A stretch of 64,000 nucleotides of DNA. Source: Diphasiastrum complanatum (taxonomy: Eukaryota; Streptophyta; Lycopodiopsida; Lycopodiales; Lycopodiaceae). Where the stretch lies: the NCBI GenBank assembly GCA_029204225.1, contig MU832032.1, positions 1 through 64,000 of the forward strand. Reading direction: 5' to 3'. Shown in pieces: positions 44,997 through 55,620 of the stretch (the first letter of the stretch is position 1; every line of letters begins with the position of its first letter). The notes under the pieces are model-generated. The model saw nothing but the letters and a program-made list of their open reading frames with translations. It searched no databases and had not been told where the DNA came from. The position numbers were made by a program, and so were the translations under genes.

Positions 44997-46200
44997 AACC
45001 AAAGATATTTGTTTTGCCATTATGTGCTAGGCCAGGATTGGAAGAGAATTGGCTCAAGGTATAAATAGAGAAGGCTAGATCGGGTTTGGTACAAATTGTA
45101 AGGTACATCAGACTGCCGATTAAGTTTTGCTAGGGTATACCTGCCATCTTTTGTTCTTCCTCTTTCGTTTTTGGACAATCTTGCTTCATGAGCTTGGCTC
45201 CAGGTATCATTGGTGTGGCCTTTTCTTTGCAGTCCATCACGTGGTACTGCTTGAGCACCTTTTTCGCGTATTCTGACTGACTCAATTGCATTTCATCCCT
45301 TGTTTGATCTCTTTTGATCTCCAGCCCAAGGCACTTCATTGTTTCTCAAAGATCTGTGATTTCATAACTTTGAGAAATCTGACTCTTCGTGTCTTTGATC
45401 AGCATCAAGGAATTTCCTATCATGTGTAGGATTGAAGTCTAGAGACTTCATAAGACCATCAAGCTTCTTGTACCAAGCTCGTGATGCCTATTTTAGACCA
45501 TATATGCATCTCTGCAACTGACAGACATATTGTCGATTGTTGGGGTCTTCAAAACCTTCAGGCTGCTTCATGAAGATTTCCTCCTCTAGATCTCCGTGGA
45601 GAAAGGCTGTTTTCACATCAATCTGGTGGATTTTCAGATTCTGTTGTGTGGCATATGCAAGGAGTAGTATTATGCTTGTCATCTTGACCATCGACGAATA
45701 TGTGTCGAAATAATCAACACCATATCTTTGCGTGTAGCCCTTCGCGACAAACCCTGCCTTATAGCGGCAAATGGTGCCATCTAATTTCATCTTTTTCTTG
45801 TATACCCACTTGCAGTCGACTATTTTTGTGTTTTCTGGCAGTGGCTCTAATGTCCACGCCTCGTTTTGCCTCATCGACTCGATCTCCTCTGACATTGCTT
45901 GCTTCCAGAATTCTCCCTCTAGACTCTAGATAGCTTCTTGATATGTTGTTGGCTCTTTAGTGAAGCTGCAGTACTCGAACTACGTGTCTTTGCTCCACTA
46001 AAGATTGTCAGAGTAGCGATCTGGAGGTCTTCTTTGTCTTGTTGACCTTCTAGGTTCGTTTCGTCGCTGCTCGAACGTTCCTTGTTCATGGGGTTGATCC
46101 TCTGCTTCCTGCTGCTCTGGAGTCTGTGGCTCTGCATTCAGATCTGATGTCTGTCCTTGATCTCCCTCTTGAATAGGCAGTAGTGTGAAGATCTCATGGC
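44997..46200 (-). pseudogene. Copia fragment 'Y': RT without its YVDD, and start of RNase H
   Basis: The frame at 45895-45488 carries KIVDCKWVYKKKMKLDG, KAGFVAKGYTQRYGVDY and QIDVKTAFLHGDLEEEIFM. A deletion then removes the catalytic YVDD region. Downstream are MKCLGLEIKRDQTRDEM, SEYAKKVLKQYHVMDCK and MYLTICTKPDLAFSIYTLS, where it is truncated and fused to fragment Z. The linker before RT (46200-45920) keeps SRRSTRQRRPPDRYSD. Not functional. Confidence 0.9.
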
Positions 46201-46990
46201 CTCTTTCGTCTTTCAGTCCAGGGAATGTGGACTCATCGAACTTCACATCTTTGTTCGAAACAAGCTTCTTCGTGGTTGGATTGTAGAGCCTGTACACTTG
46301 TGTTCCGTTCGAATAGCCGACCATGATTGTTTGCTCTGATTTGTCATTGAGCTTGCTTCTTCTTTTTTTGGAATGTGCTTATATGCTGCACATCCGAACA
46401 CACGTACGTATGATAGATCAGGCTTTCTACCCATCCGCATTTCATACGACGTCTTGTTATCCAGTGTTGTTGTTGTTGATCTGTTCTGCAAGTGTACAGC
46501 TGCAACTATTAGCTTCATCGAGTATCGTGAAGGCTTCGTCACCTCTATCAGCATCCTTGGATGACTCTGCAACATTAGCTTTTTCAGCTTTGTTCTTTCT
46601 TTTTGGATTGAATCTACAATCGTATGCAGAGTGTCCCTTCTTCTTGCAGTGCATGCAAGGTATTGAACCAGCATTTGTTGGCCGTATGGCCTGGTTTGTG
46701 GCAATGATCGCAGGAAGAAGATTGTTGATTCGAGGACTTCGTCTTCTCAAATCTTGGCTTGTTCTTGTTTTTCTTCTTTCCTTTCGTGAAGAGAGCCTTC
46801 TCTTGATCACTGCTTCTCTCTCCTTCGTCTCTCATCAGTCTCTCATCAGCGACAAGACTGACTGCTTTGTCGAATGTCATATCTGGTAGACTCAGTATGA
46901 GCATTCTCAGCGGCTGATAGGACGTTGGTAGAGATTTCATGAAGTACATCAATTGTTGTGGTGCTGGGACCTAGTGCTCCTGTCTTGATG
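46200..46990 (-). pseudogene. Copia fragment 'Y': gag end fused to integrase end
   Basis: Gag blocks FMKSLPTSYQPLRMLILSLP and AVSLVADERLMRDEGER lead to two CCHC-like knuckles, SCDHCHKPGHTANKCW and PCMHCKKKGHSAYDC. The sequence then passes with a frameshift into the integrase C-terminal region (AAVHLQNRS, TSYEMRMGRKPDLSYVRVFGCAAYKHIPKK, then VGYSNGTQVYRLYNP). Protease and the integrase catalytic core are deleted. Confidence 0.88.
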
Positions 46991-47029
46991 CAGCGAGCTA
47001 AGCGAAGATCGTTCTGATCTTTCCAACGT

Positions 47030-47870
47030 AAGTTAAATCTGGATTTGCAATTTGTAACACGGGAGCGGCAACAACCAATGTTTTAAGTTTCTCAAAAGAC
47101 TGATTCAATTTCTCGTTCCAAACAACAGGCAGACTAGATTGATTCCTCTTTTTCTTTTTATTAACAATCTCTTTTGTCAGATTATTAAGCGAAGCTGCTA
47201 CCTTAGCATAATCCTCAATAAATCTTCTGAAGAAGATTGTAAATCCTAAACTGATTTAATTTGCTTCACAGTTCCTGGACTTGGCCATTCAGTTTCAATC
47301 TTGAATTTATTTTCGTCAATCTTGATCCCATTAACAATGATCTTATGACCGCGATAAAGCAATTCTTGCTTAAAGAATTCACACTTGGACTCTTTAGTGT
47401 AGAAGTCGATTCTCAAGTGTTCTCTGTGTTCCATAAAGGTTTTAATGTAGATGAGAATATCATCTAAGAATACTACCCAAGAACTCATAATGACCAAATC
47501 TAGAACGAAATCCTGTCTTTTGGACATCTTATGATTTAATTCTTCCTTGAGATGTATCTTGGTGAAATATTGAGCTCCACCCAAGCGATCTACAAGGTCA
47601 TCCATCCTAGGTAACATATATTTATTCTTGACAATCACCTTATTTAACCCCTTGTAATCCACACACATCCGGAAACCTCCATCTTTCTTCGCTTTCAAAA
47701 GAATAGGAGCTCCCCATGGTGATTTACTAGGTTGTATATGTCCCATCCTCAGATAATTTTCTATTTGATTCGAAAGCTCTATCTCCTCTTTCTGAGAAGA
47801 CCTGTAAAGTTATCTAGAGACAGGTTGACTTCTTGGAATTAACTCAATCATGTGGTCTACTTGTTGGAAT
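47030..47870 (-). pseudogene. Ty3/Gypsy RT fragment lying between Copia parts
   Basis: Minus strand: IELIPRSQPVSR, KEEIELSNQIE, IQPSKSPWGAPILLKAKKDGG, RMCVDYKGLNKVIVKNKY, LPRMDDLVDRLGGAQYF, then across a deletion [14 protein letters not shown] with the catalytic Asp pair, ELLYRGHKIIVNGIKID, and an RNase H start near 47050 (FEKLKTLVVAAPVLQIAN). It lies between a primer-binding site and a Copia gag, where no Gypsy sequence belongs. This suggests insertion or template switching. Confidence 0.88.
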
Positions 47871-47905
47871 CCTTTGCTGTGTTTTAGGCTTGAGTGCTCT
47901 GATAC

Positions 47906-47960
47906 CACTGATGAAATTGGTGAATCGCTCTGATACCACTGATGGAATCAATTCGAGTAC
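47906..47960 (-). other. duplicated primer-binding-site sequence
   Basis: CATCAGTGGTATCAGAGC occurs twice on the minus strand, about 32 bp apart, with a third degenerate version (CTGGCATCAGCGG) just upstream. It follows the 3' end of an LTR-like region, as a primer-binding site would. Confidence 0.7.
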
Positions 47961-48517
47961 CGCTGATGCCAGTGATGGAAAAATAACTCGGAATCCTGAT
48001 GCAAAGCTTTGATAGAGCCGATCTATTTAGTTGTAGCTACTGCTACAAACTATGATCTAATCTCTTTTGAACTACAGAATGACACTGTAGATCTGATACT
48101 AATTAACGAACAGTAGATAATATTTTATCAACAATCAATAATGGAGGAATAGCGGAAGTTATATCTACTACAAGCAAGCATCACAAACAATTCACAGATT
48201 ACACACGTCGGGCAGAATGCTGCAATTCATCTATTGTCAGAATCAAGTTTACAACAAAACTTTGAGCGTTGTCTGTTTCCCAGATCAACACGTCAACGCA
48301 AGAGAGATATCCTCTCTCACGAATAAATTGGTAACTAGCTACTGCTTGCTACCTCTATATCTATCTGTGTGACAGTATGTGTCTGCTATTGCATGACTCA
48401 CACTCATCAACTTCGTTTTATCATCTCATCGATCCTATATAATGGAACTAGAGAGATGCTTAATCTAAGTTGCAGGATTACAAGAATGCCTTTAGACTTA
48501 ATCCTAATAGCTTCTCA
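47961..48517 (-). mobile_element. putative Copia LTR shared by two elements
   Basis: On the minus strand it follows the end of a Copia RNase H and 3' untranslated region and precedes a primer-binding site. It holds a TATA-like ATTATATAGG near 48438. Being preceded by a pol end and followed by a primer-binding site means it serves as 3' LTR to one element and 5' LTR to the next. Exact borders are uncertain. Confidence 0.55.
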
Positions 48518-48689
48518 TTGGCGGTCGTTGTCGTCCGTACGTCTGTTTGCTGCTCTGGTACATGGTGAACGTTCACACGTCTCGAGATTGTGACATAGGC
48601 TGCTATGGGCAGCCACCTGACAACCGCATTCGTTGCTTTGTGGTGCCTCTACAATCGTGAACGTTCTACAGAGCATGAAGCCTTGTCGC

Positions 48690-49780
48690 ATAGTGACCGC
48701 AGCCATTGACCTACGATTTGGTGCTTGGGTGATTCCTTGGCGGTGGCCTGGCGGTGCGGTTGCAGTTGTTGCCTGTGCAGGTTTCTCATGTATTTCTGCA
48801 GGTATTTGATCACAAGCTAGAAACACTTTGTGGGTAGAAACTTCAAGTTTCTTCAGCTCCCTCTCAAATTGGGGTAGTCTTGTGATTCCCAGGCTTGCTC
48901 TTTGCCTTTCAAACAATGTCGTTTCTAAGGGTTTAGTAAATATATCAACAACCATCTGCTGGGTTGGAATAAACATAGTTCTCAGCTTGTCTTCCTCAAC
49001 CATGTCTCTGAACAGGTGATACTGATCGAAATGTGCTTGTCCTTGAATGAAACACATGATCCTTTGTTAGGTGTATGGCAGAGGTGTTGTCCATGTAGAT
49101 GATCAACGTCTCATAAATGCTCTCTCCCAGTCCGTCAAGGAACTGTTTGACCATGTCAGTTCATTGGCCATCTTGGCGGTTGTGACGTATTTTGCTTCAC
49201 AGGATGATTGTGCATGATAGTCTGCTTTTTACTCACCCATAGAGTGGCGGCATATGCTGCTATGGTGTAGCCTCCCGAAACACTCTTACAATCATCTTTC
49301 AACAATGCCTAGCTGGCGTCGCTATAGGACTTGACTTGAAATCTTGTTCCACGTGAATAATAGACTCCGTAGTCCTTTGTATGTTGCAAGTATTGTAAAA
49401 CTCTCTTGGAGATCTTCCAATGTATAGAACCTGGATTGATATTGAACTGACTTAATCTGAACTCTATATATGTAATGTCTGATCTTGTGTTGTCTTCCAA
49501 ATACAAATTTAACAAATCTATCAGCTTCTGTAAGGCTTCTGAGCATAGCTTCACATTCTTCGACGTTGTTCGGACAGTCTACATTGGTCAGTATTGTGCT
49601 TGGAATCATTGGAGTGCTCACTCCTTTGCATTTAGCCATCTGATAGTCATCAATGATCCGTTGAGTATACCTCGATTGGTGTAAATACAATCTGTCGTTC
49701 TCAAGGTCTCAATCGATTGTCGGTGGACATAATTTCTATTTGCACAATGGCTTTTCTAGATCTATCCATGGTTGCAATAT
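48690..49780 (-). pseudogene. Copia RT end and RNase H fragment
   Basis: Minus strand: LHQSRYTQRIIDDYQMAKCK and GVSTPMIPSTILTNVDCPN, then ITYIEFRLSQFNINPGSIHW and RVLQYLQHTKDYGVYYSRG, decayed RNase H, and at 49000-48890 the tail VEEDKLRTMFIPTQQMVVDIFTKPL followed by LFERQRASLGI. Several frameshifts. After the tail a region with GCGGT words leads to the LTR. Confidence 0.88.
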
Positions 49781-49799
49781 AGTGATAGGCGGATTCATC

Positions 49800-50446
49800 C
49801 ACTTCCTAAGATCTACATAAAACTTACAAATAAAAGTAAAGAGCATACACAAAAGGAAGAACACCAAGGCTTCCCAACTGGTGCTCGGAAACTAGACAAC
49901 AAACTAACTAAGCTTGTTAAGGCTTACCCAACTAACAAGCATTTTAACTAGACTAGGGCTTGCTAAGACACCCAACTAGCAAACCGTTATTCTAATTCTA
50001 TCTAACACCCAAAGGGAAATGATAGAAGAATTGCGGCTATCTAAGCATAAATCATAAAAGCATGCCACAAATAAATCCTATGAAATGGAGGCAAGAGCAC
50101 CTTCCCTCAAGCTATTCACCTTCCAAAGGAAACACAAGGAAATAGCAAGATAATCACAAGATAAACAAGTAACACAATATCAACAGCTTCTAACTTAGAA
50201 ACTTGATTCTCTAAACTTAGAACTTAAATTAACTCGGAATCTTTTATTTCTAAGCTTAAGTTTCCTAACTTAAGTTTCTAATCTTAAGCTTCCTAGTTTA
50301 GAATTTTAGAATTTATTAAGCTTCTACTCATGGTCTTATAATACACATGTCATGGTAGAAGTTTATTAACAAGTACTCACTCATGGACTTAGAATACACA
50401 TGTCACAGTGTTTTATTTCTTTTTATATTTTTGTTGCTAACATTAT
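49800..50446 (-). mobile_element. putative LTR of an unidentified retroelement
   Basis: On the minus strand TGTTAGCAACAAAAATATAA begins just after a polypurine tract. The body has repeated CTTAAGTTTC/AACTTAGAAAC words (50190-50300) and two near-identical ATACACATGTCA blocks (50341, 50394). The left border is not determined. Confidence 0.45.
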
Positions 50447-50462
50447 CCCCCTCCTTATTGGA
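50447..50462 (-). other. polypurine tract
   Basis: Minus strand AATAAGGAGGGGGATAA immediately before a TGTTAG LTR-like start. It indicates that the minus-strand frame at 51158-50571 lies at the 3' end of a retroelement. Confidence 0.6.
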
Positions 50463-50570
50463 TTGGTGGTCCCACACCAATTGAAGCTTTTTCTTCATGG
50501 ATCTTTGGAGCTTTCTAGAGGTGAGATTGTTGTTGGCGTGTTTGGTAGATCTTATTGTTGATCCCCTCCA

Positions 50571-51158
50571 TCATCTGCAATTGATGGTAGTCCCCGATCC
50601 TTTTAATTCTGCCAAAAATGCCACCAGGCCATAGTTATCCGCAAAATATTGAACGTTACGATCGGGGTTGCCATGGTGTTGTTGGTAGAAGATGCGACAA
50701 TTTGTGATCATGTCGTCAGCCGAGTTGCTGATATTCACACCTGTCAACTTGGGCCAATAAATCTTGTTTTTAACCTTCATGGCAGCAAACAGCTCTCGGT
50801 GATCTATCGAATAGTAATATGGATTGATACGCATATTATTATATACTGGTGCACCCAGATATTGTGCCATTAAGACTTTGCTTTGCATAAACAGTTGATG
50901 GCACCATGCTGGTTGTGGATCAAGGAGATTGACTGCTTTTTTATGGGTTTGGCAAACATCAAGGTTCAAAAGAATGTATCTGCCTCGCTCCTTGGGTTGA
51001 AACGTCTTGGCAAACTCTTCAGAGATCAACAGGTCCTTGCTAGGCACATTTGGAGTGATCATATGCCTTATTGAAGGTGCTTCAGCTGCCAAGGTATGTT
51101 CTTGTTGTGGATCGGGTTGAGATGATTTTTGTTCAATTTGATAGGCAAAGTCATGCAC
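50571..51158 (-). CDS. unrecognised 195-residue frame near a retroelement 3' end
   Basis: I do not recognise this protein. It is uninterrupted and starts MHDFAYQIEQKSSQ. A central part reads EEFAKTFQPKERGRYILLN, followed by CHQLFMQSKVLMAQYLGAPV, NPYYYSIDHRELFAAMKV and SADDMITNCRIFYQQHHGN. There is no signal peptide, membrane segment, zinc knuckle or RT/integrase motif. About 110 bp downstream lies a polypurine tract and an LTR-like start on the same strand. It is therefore probably the last part of a retroelement polyprotein or an extra 3' frame, not a host gene. Its intactness amid decayed sequence is unusual. Confidence 0.4.
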   Translation of the reverse strand: MHDFAYQIEQKSSQPDPQQEHTLAAEAPSIRHMITPNVPSKDLLISEEFAKTFQPKERGRYILLNLDVCQTHKKAVNLLDPQPAWCHQLFMQSKVLMAQYLGAPVYNNMRINPYYYSIDHRELFAAMKVKNKIYWPKLTGVNISNSADDMITNCRIFYQQHHGNPDRNVQYFADNYGLVAFLAELKGSGTTINCR

Positions 51159-51199
51159 AAGAAAGAAGGTTCATTCCGCTACTTCGATTTTGTCAAATT

Positions 51200-51546
51200 G
51201 TTTTCTCTCATCTTAGCACCTCTTTCCAACATGATATTAGAGCGTATTCTTTAATATGCTATCAGAGTGATCTGTTATACTAGAGCTCTAATACTTGATA
51301 TCTTTCACGATATTAAATTGATATCATATTCTTTAGTTCATAGCATCAATTTCAGTATTAGAGAATTGATTTCCAATTGTAGCATAGTACGATATCTCTC
51401 TCTTAACGTCATCGATACAATCGACAGACTAAAGTTCTAGATGGATTCTCAAAGTAAAGCCGGTCTTATCACAGACAGGAGAGTGGTTCCGCAATATTCT
51501 TGCTCTCTTCTCCATTCACGTTCTTCTATCTCCCTTGCCCCCATCA
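51200..51546 (+). mobile_element. putative Copia 5' LTR
   Basis: Ends in CCCCCATCA at 51546, followed by GAT and a primer-binding site TGGTATCAGAGC (51550-51561). The LTR body is AT-rich with repeated GATATCAT-like words. Its left border is not determined, and no partner LTR is visible. Confidence 0.5.
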
Positions 51547-51613
51547 GATTGGTATCAGAGCTTAGTTCAAATAAACCGAGAGATTAAGTTTGTTCTATTT
51601 GTATACTGTTATC

Positions 51614-52003
51614 ATGTCTCATATAGGTAGCTCTTCATCTTCATCACTTAGTGAAGCTAGAGTCATTGACAAGTTCAGTGGTTCTAACTTCTACATCTGG
51701 AAGTTAAAACTTAGAATGATGTTGATAGATAGAGATCTTTGGGATGTAGTAAAAGGTGCAGACCTGAAACCAGAAGATGGTGATCAAGCAAAGGCCTGGA
51801 GGATCAAAGACCAAAAGGCCCTAGCATGTATCACACTCAATCTAGCTGACTCCCAAATATCTCATGTTACCATGTGCAAAATCTCTAAGGAAGCACTGGA
51901 CTTGTTACCAAGTCTTTATGAGACTCACGATGTAACCATGAGATTACTTCTTAGAAGGAAGTTCTTTACTCTTAGCCAAGTAAGTGCCATACAACTAAGC
52001 TAG
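51614..52003 (+). pseudogene. Copia gag N-terminal fragment
   Basis: From the ATG at 51614 (MSHIGSSSSSSLSEARV) it encodes VIDKFSGSNFYIWKLKLRMM, DRDLWDVVKGADLKPE, QKALACITLNLADSQISHV and a block ending LRRKFFTLSQ, the standard order of a Copia gag. It is well preserved but ends at a stop at 52003, and no further gag-pol follows. The primer-binding site 52 bp upstream confirms the element's 5' end. Confidence 0.88.
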
Positions 52004-52790
52004 GTTGAACAGTATTGTTTGTCAAAAAATTTCATTTAATTTATCTTTTAGAAGAAAATTCAAGAGACTAGTTGCACTAGACTCAAAATTAGTAATTATA
52101 AACGTGTCTTGTATTCGTCTCAGTGTATTCAATTAGTTTGTTTTATGTATTGCTGATCATCTCTAATATTGTGCTCCATCCATTGTCAACCGTCAAGGTG
52201 CACCAATGCAAATGGCGAGTTCACGTTCTTAGCCTTCAGATGATGAGGCAGGACCATCACATATTGGATCAGAGGCATGACTATACTAGAGAATACCATG
52301 CCCATGTACACGATGTAAGTATGCACTTACACTACGACGAGAGTGATGTATTACTATATCACACGTTCGCATGTATGGATAGAATGAGAGAGAGTCATTA
52401 TTAGTGCGGCTCAAAGTCGGTTCTTTGGCGAGTTCTGATTTGCAAAGCACTTTGTATTGCTAAAAAACATGAGTGCATGCACCCTTATCATTTGGTGGTC
52501 TTCACGATTGGAGAGAATATTTCGTTGTTCTTGACTGTTGTTGCACTTCATGTATTGTGTAGGATGATGATTCGCATTCACATCCACATCCATTCTCACC
52601 ATTCAAATGTATCTCATAATGCATTTGGTAGATGAGGTGGCCTTTGTAGTTACATCATCTACTTGCATCAATTGCCTATTCTTAGTCCATCCTAGACTAT
52701 TGCTATTGTGGTAATTCCCATGTTCTCTCACTAACATTGATCCATTTTTTTAATTCAGGCACTGTCCATAGCTGTTAGGTGTTTGTCTTG
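52004..52790. other. unassigned stretch
   Basis: No domain is readable. It separates the Copia 5' fragment from the CACTA transposase remnant and may belong to either. Confidence 0.35.
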
Positions 52791-53238
52791 GAACAATTTA
52801 TATAAACATTGAAAGGCTTTGTAAGACAAAGAGCAAGGTCTGAGGGTATCATGGCGGAAGGATGGCTAGTGCAAGTGTCCATGGTTTACATCACATAGTT
52901 CCTTGCTCATAGCGATCCTTCTATTTCTTGTCTTTGGGATAAGAAGGATGATGAGCGTGTTGTTGGGAAAGTTCCTCAAGGAAAAGGAGCGATCATGAGA
53001 ATGAGTGAGTCCTTTAGGGAGAAGGTAATAAGTTTTGCATTCTTAATAGCAAGGAAATACAAAAGTGGATTTCACTATATGAAGAGGCCAAGGCTCGTAG
53101 ACAAACTGCTCGAGCCACCTTCAGGAGAGGGCATAGAAGACAACCATATCCACCTGACCTCGCCCTTCTACCCAAGGACATGATGCTTGCTTGGCTGCGT
53201 GATGCCCTTAGAGAAGCTTTGGCAAACAACCAGGAAGT

Positions 53239-53299
<61 letters not shown>

Positions 53300-54030
53300 C
53301 AAGGGGGTGCGATTTACATGTAAGCTATGATGATCATCATTCACATGTTAATTAAAACATTTGTACGTGCAATTTTGTACATGTTTGTTGTATCCCTAAC
53401 ACATTTAGTTCTATTTTATTTAGTACAAAAAATACAATGCATTATGGACGCATGGACGACACTTTCGTACGAAGGGCATTGACAAACATAGAAACACGTA
53501 CAAATGTGGAGTCATGGCAAATTCTACCCAAGAGAGTCGAGCAAGCACGATGGACACCAATTAATTACTCTCTTCTCAACTTGATTATTGTGGGACAATC
53601 AATGACATCCTCGAAGTTGGATTTAGGCAATTCAGCTTTTTCATATTTGATGTCAAATGGTTCAAAGTTATTTGCAATGGTCCCAATGCAACTGTCAGGA
53701 AAGATGAGAATGGTTATTATTCCATTGACTCTACCAAGCTTTGGACAGATCAAAGTGATACATTTATTTTTCCTCAACAATGTGAGCAAGTACATTTCTT
53801 CTATGTCTTCAAGATGTCTATGCTCTTTTGCTGTCAATCAATCGATTTTCAGTATATTGCAAAATGTATATTGTGTGTAATACCCAAGCAACTGTAACAT
53901 AGCTATGGATACTAACTACGAATCAACATTTATGGTAACATCAATCAATTACAGGTGGTCTTTCACCCCGATCATTCAGATACCAGATGGTGGTACGTGA
54001 TTCAAGTTGCTCCTCAAAGTAAAAGAATTT
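52791..54030 (+). pseudogene. CACTA (En/Spm) transposase C-terminal remnant
   Basis: The reading shifts frame several times but keeps family order. First comes the end of the DUF4218-like region (TLKGFVRQRARSEGIMAEGW, near 52810-52870), then DERVVGKVPQGKGAIMRM and NSKEIQKWISLYEEAKARRQ. A (GA)n tract interrupts. Near 53585-53800 is a DUF4216-like block (DYCGTINDILEVGF, FFIFDVKWFKVICNG, DENGYYSID, DTFIFPQQCEQVHF), then HPDHSDTRWWYVIQVAP near 53965-54010. The tnp2 core and N-terminus are missing. This larger CACTA family could have supplied transposase to small elements like the one at 42884. Confidence 0.75.
53242..53294. repeat. (GA)n microsatellite in the transposase remnant
   Basis: Uninterrupted GA tract of about 53 bp, directly visible. 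Confidence 0.95.
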
Positions 54031-55240
54031 TCTAAGATAGAGTTGTTGTTGTAAAGCTACCTTTACGAGCTTTACTTCCGGCGCCATCGGCGCCAGCTAT
54101 GTCCCCGGCGCCAGCAGCGCCCCTGCTGCTCCCGGCGCCACTGTGACCAGAATCCAGCCGGCGCCAAGTTCCTATGGCTGAAAATCTTTGATCGGTTCTA
54201 GCGGAGTCCAGAGAGCTCAGATCGATGTCCAATCACCTCACACGATCTAGGCATGATTAAAGGAAGCCTGGGGATCAATAAAATCTAGAGAGAGAAAATG
54301 ACTTTCTAGAAAGAGAAAATCCTAGAGAGAGAAAAACGTGCTTTACCAGCTTGGGTAGAGTGCTTGGTATGAGGGGGGGTGCCGAATCACACCAATACTA
54401 TAGGGGAGTGCGGGTTGCGACTCAGGACGAGCTCCAACCAAGTCTCAGCCTCCCTTGCTGGAATGTTGTCATGGCTCTCGCCTTGGCATGCTAGCGCCCC
54501 AGAGACTAGGGTCGGTCACACACTTGAAATGTAACCTTCTCAGATTTATAAATAAAGTGGGATTTTTCTCAAACTGACTCTGGTTACCTTCTGGGTTTCA
54601 GTGTTCTGTAAAAGCGCCAGTTGTAAGGCCGCTTTCAAAATTTTTAACTTGGCACATAGCTGAGGGTCGTATCCCGGGACGCCAGCGGTATGCCGTCGGG
54701 ACCATTCGGTCCATGGCGCCAGTGGTATGCTGTCGGGACCATTTGGTCCAGGAACTGGTTGTTTCCATATCTGTCGCGGCTTGTGGTTCTGAGTGTTCCT
54801 TGCATGAATGTGAATGGGTTAAGCTCTTGGGGAACGGGCTCTAACCTGTCGGTTGAGTTGGATGGCTTGCTTGGGTGGATGTTACCTGTTTATGGCTGTC
54901 CAGTCTGGCGTGGCGCCAGGTTGGCTTCCAGCACTCGTGACGAAGCTTTCAGTTGGTTAAGTCTGATGTAAGTCAGACCGCTTGCTTGGAATGGATGTTA
55001 CTCGTTTGTAACGAAGCTTCGAGTTGGTTAAGTTTGATGTATGTCGAGCGGCTTGCTTGGAGGGAAGTCACCCACATCAGGACCCCCGATCTGGCATGGC
55101 GCCAGGTTGGATCTCAATGTTGGTTTTCGGAACTTCAAGTTGGTTAAGTCTGATCGTTGTTGGCGAGTTGGCTGCTTGTATGTCAAGTGGGTTTGGATGG
55201 CAAGAGTTGAAGGCTGGGAAGCTAAGTCGTGGTTCCCGGC
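54031..55240. repeat. unassigned GC-richer insert with GGCGCC words and tandem repeats
   Basis: GGCGCC occurs at least seven times (54089-54165, 54714-54720, 54912-54917, 55097-55102). A 37-bp unit starting GCCAGCGGTATGCCG is repeated at 54681 and 54718. From about 54940 a diverged unit with AGTTGGTTAAGTCTGATG and GCTTGCTTGGA recurs roughly every 70-120 bp. AATAAA at 54550 could be a polyadenylation signal. It separates two stretches that may both belong to a CACTA transposase gene, so it may be an intron or an inserted LTR. No protein supported. Confidence 0.45.
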
Positions 55241-55620
55241 TCCCTTTGGGATGCCTGCGCTACAGATGTCGTGGAGGACATGTGGCTGTGCCAACTGATG
55301 CACCTCATGAACAAGATCATGATGATGGATTCGATGACACATTTTCGGAGGATGATCATATGCAAGCTTCACAAGCTAATGATGATGTTGAGCATGATGC
55401 ATCATCATCGGATGGATCGACGACACATGACACACCTTCTCGATCTCACTCGTTGTCACCGTCGCCATTAGCTTTTGAAGATTAGCTTATTAATGATGAA
55501 GTTATAGGAGATATTTGGGTAGAATTAGAGATAGACTCATTTGGTTTGGTGGATTTGTCGCATGATGATGCGGCAAATGATAAGAATGAACCACCAAATG
55601 AATAAGTGAGACAGTACAAT
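55241..55620 (+). pseudogene. acidic, His/Asp/Ser-rich coding-like stretch
   Basis: One plus frame reads VPTDAPHEQDHDDGFDD, DDVEHDASSSDGSTTHD and, after a stop, WVELEIDSFGLVDLSHDDA ending near 55605. It could be the acidic tail of the CACTA transposase upstream. There is no independent motif, so the assignment is tentative. Confidence 0.4.

Noticed and set aside
46323-46889. 188-codon plus-strand frame
   Set aside because: Antisense of Copia gag and integrase fragments; no motif of its own.
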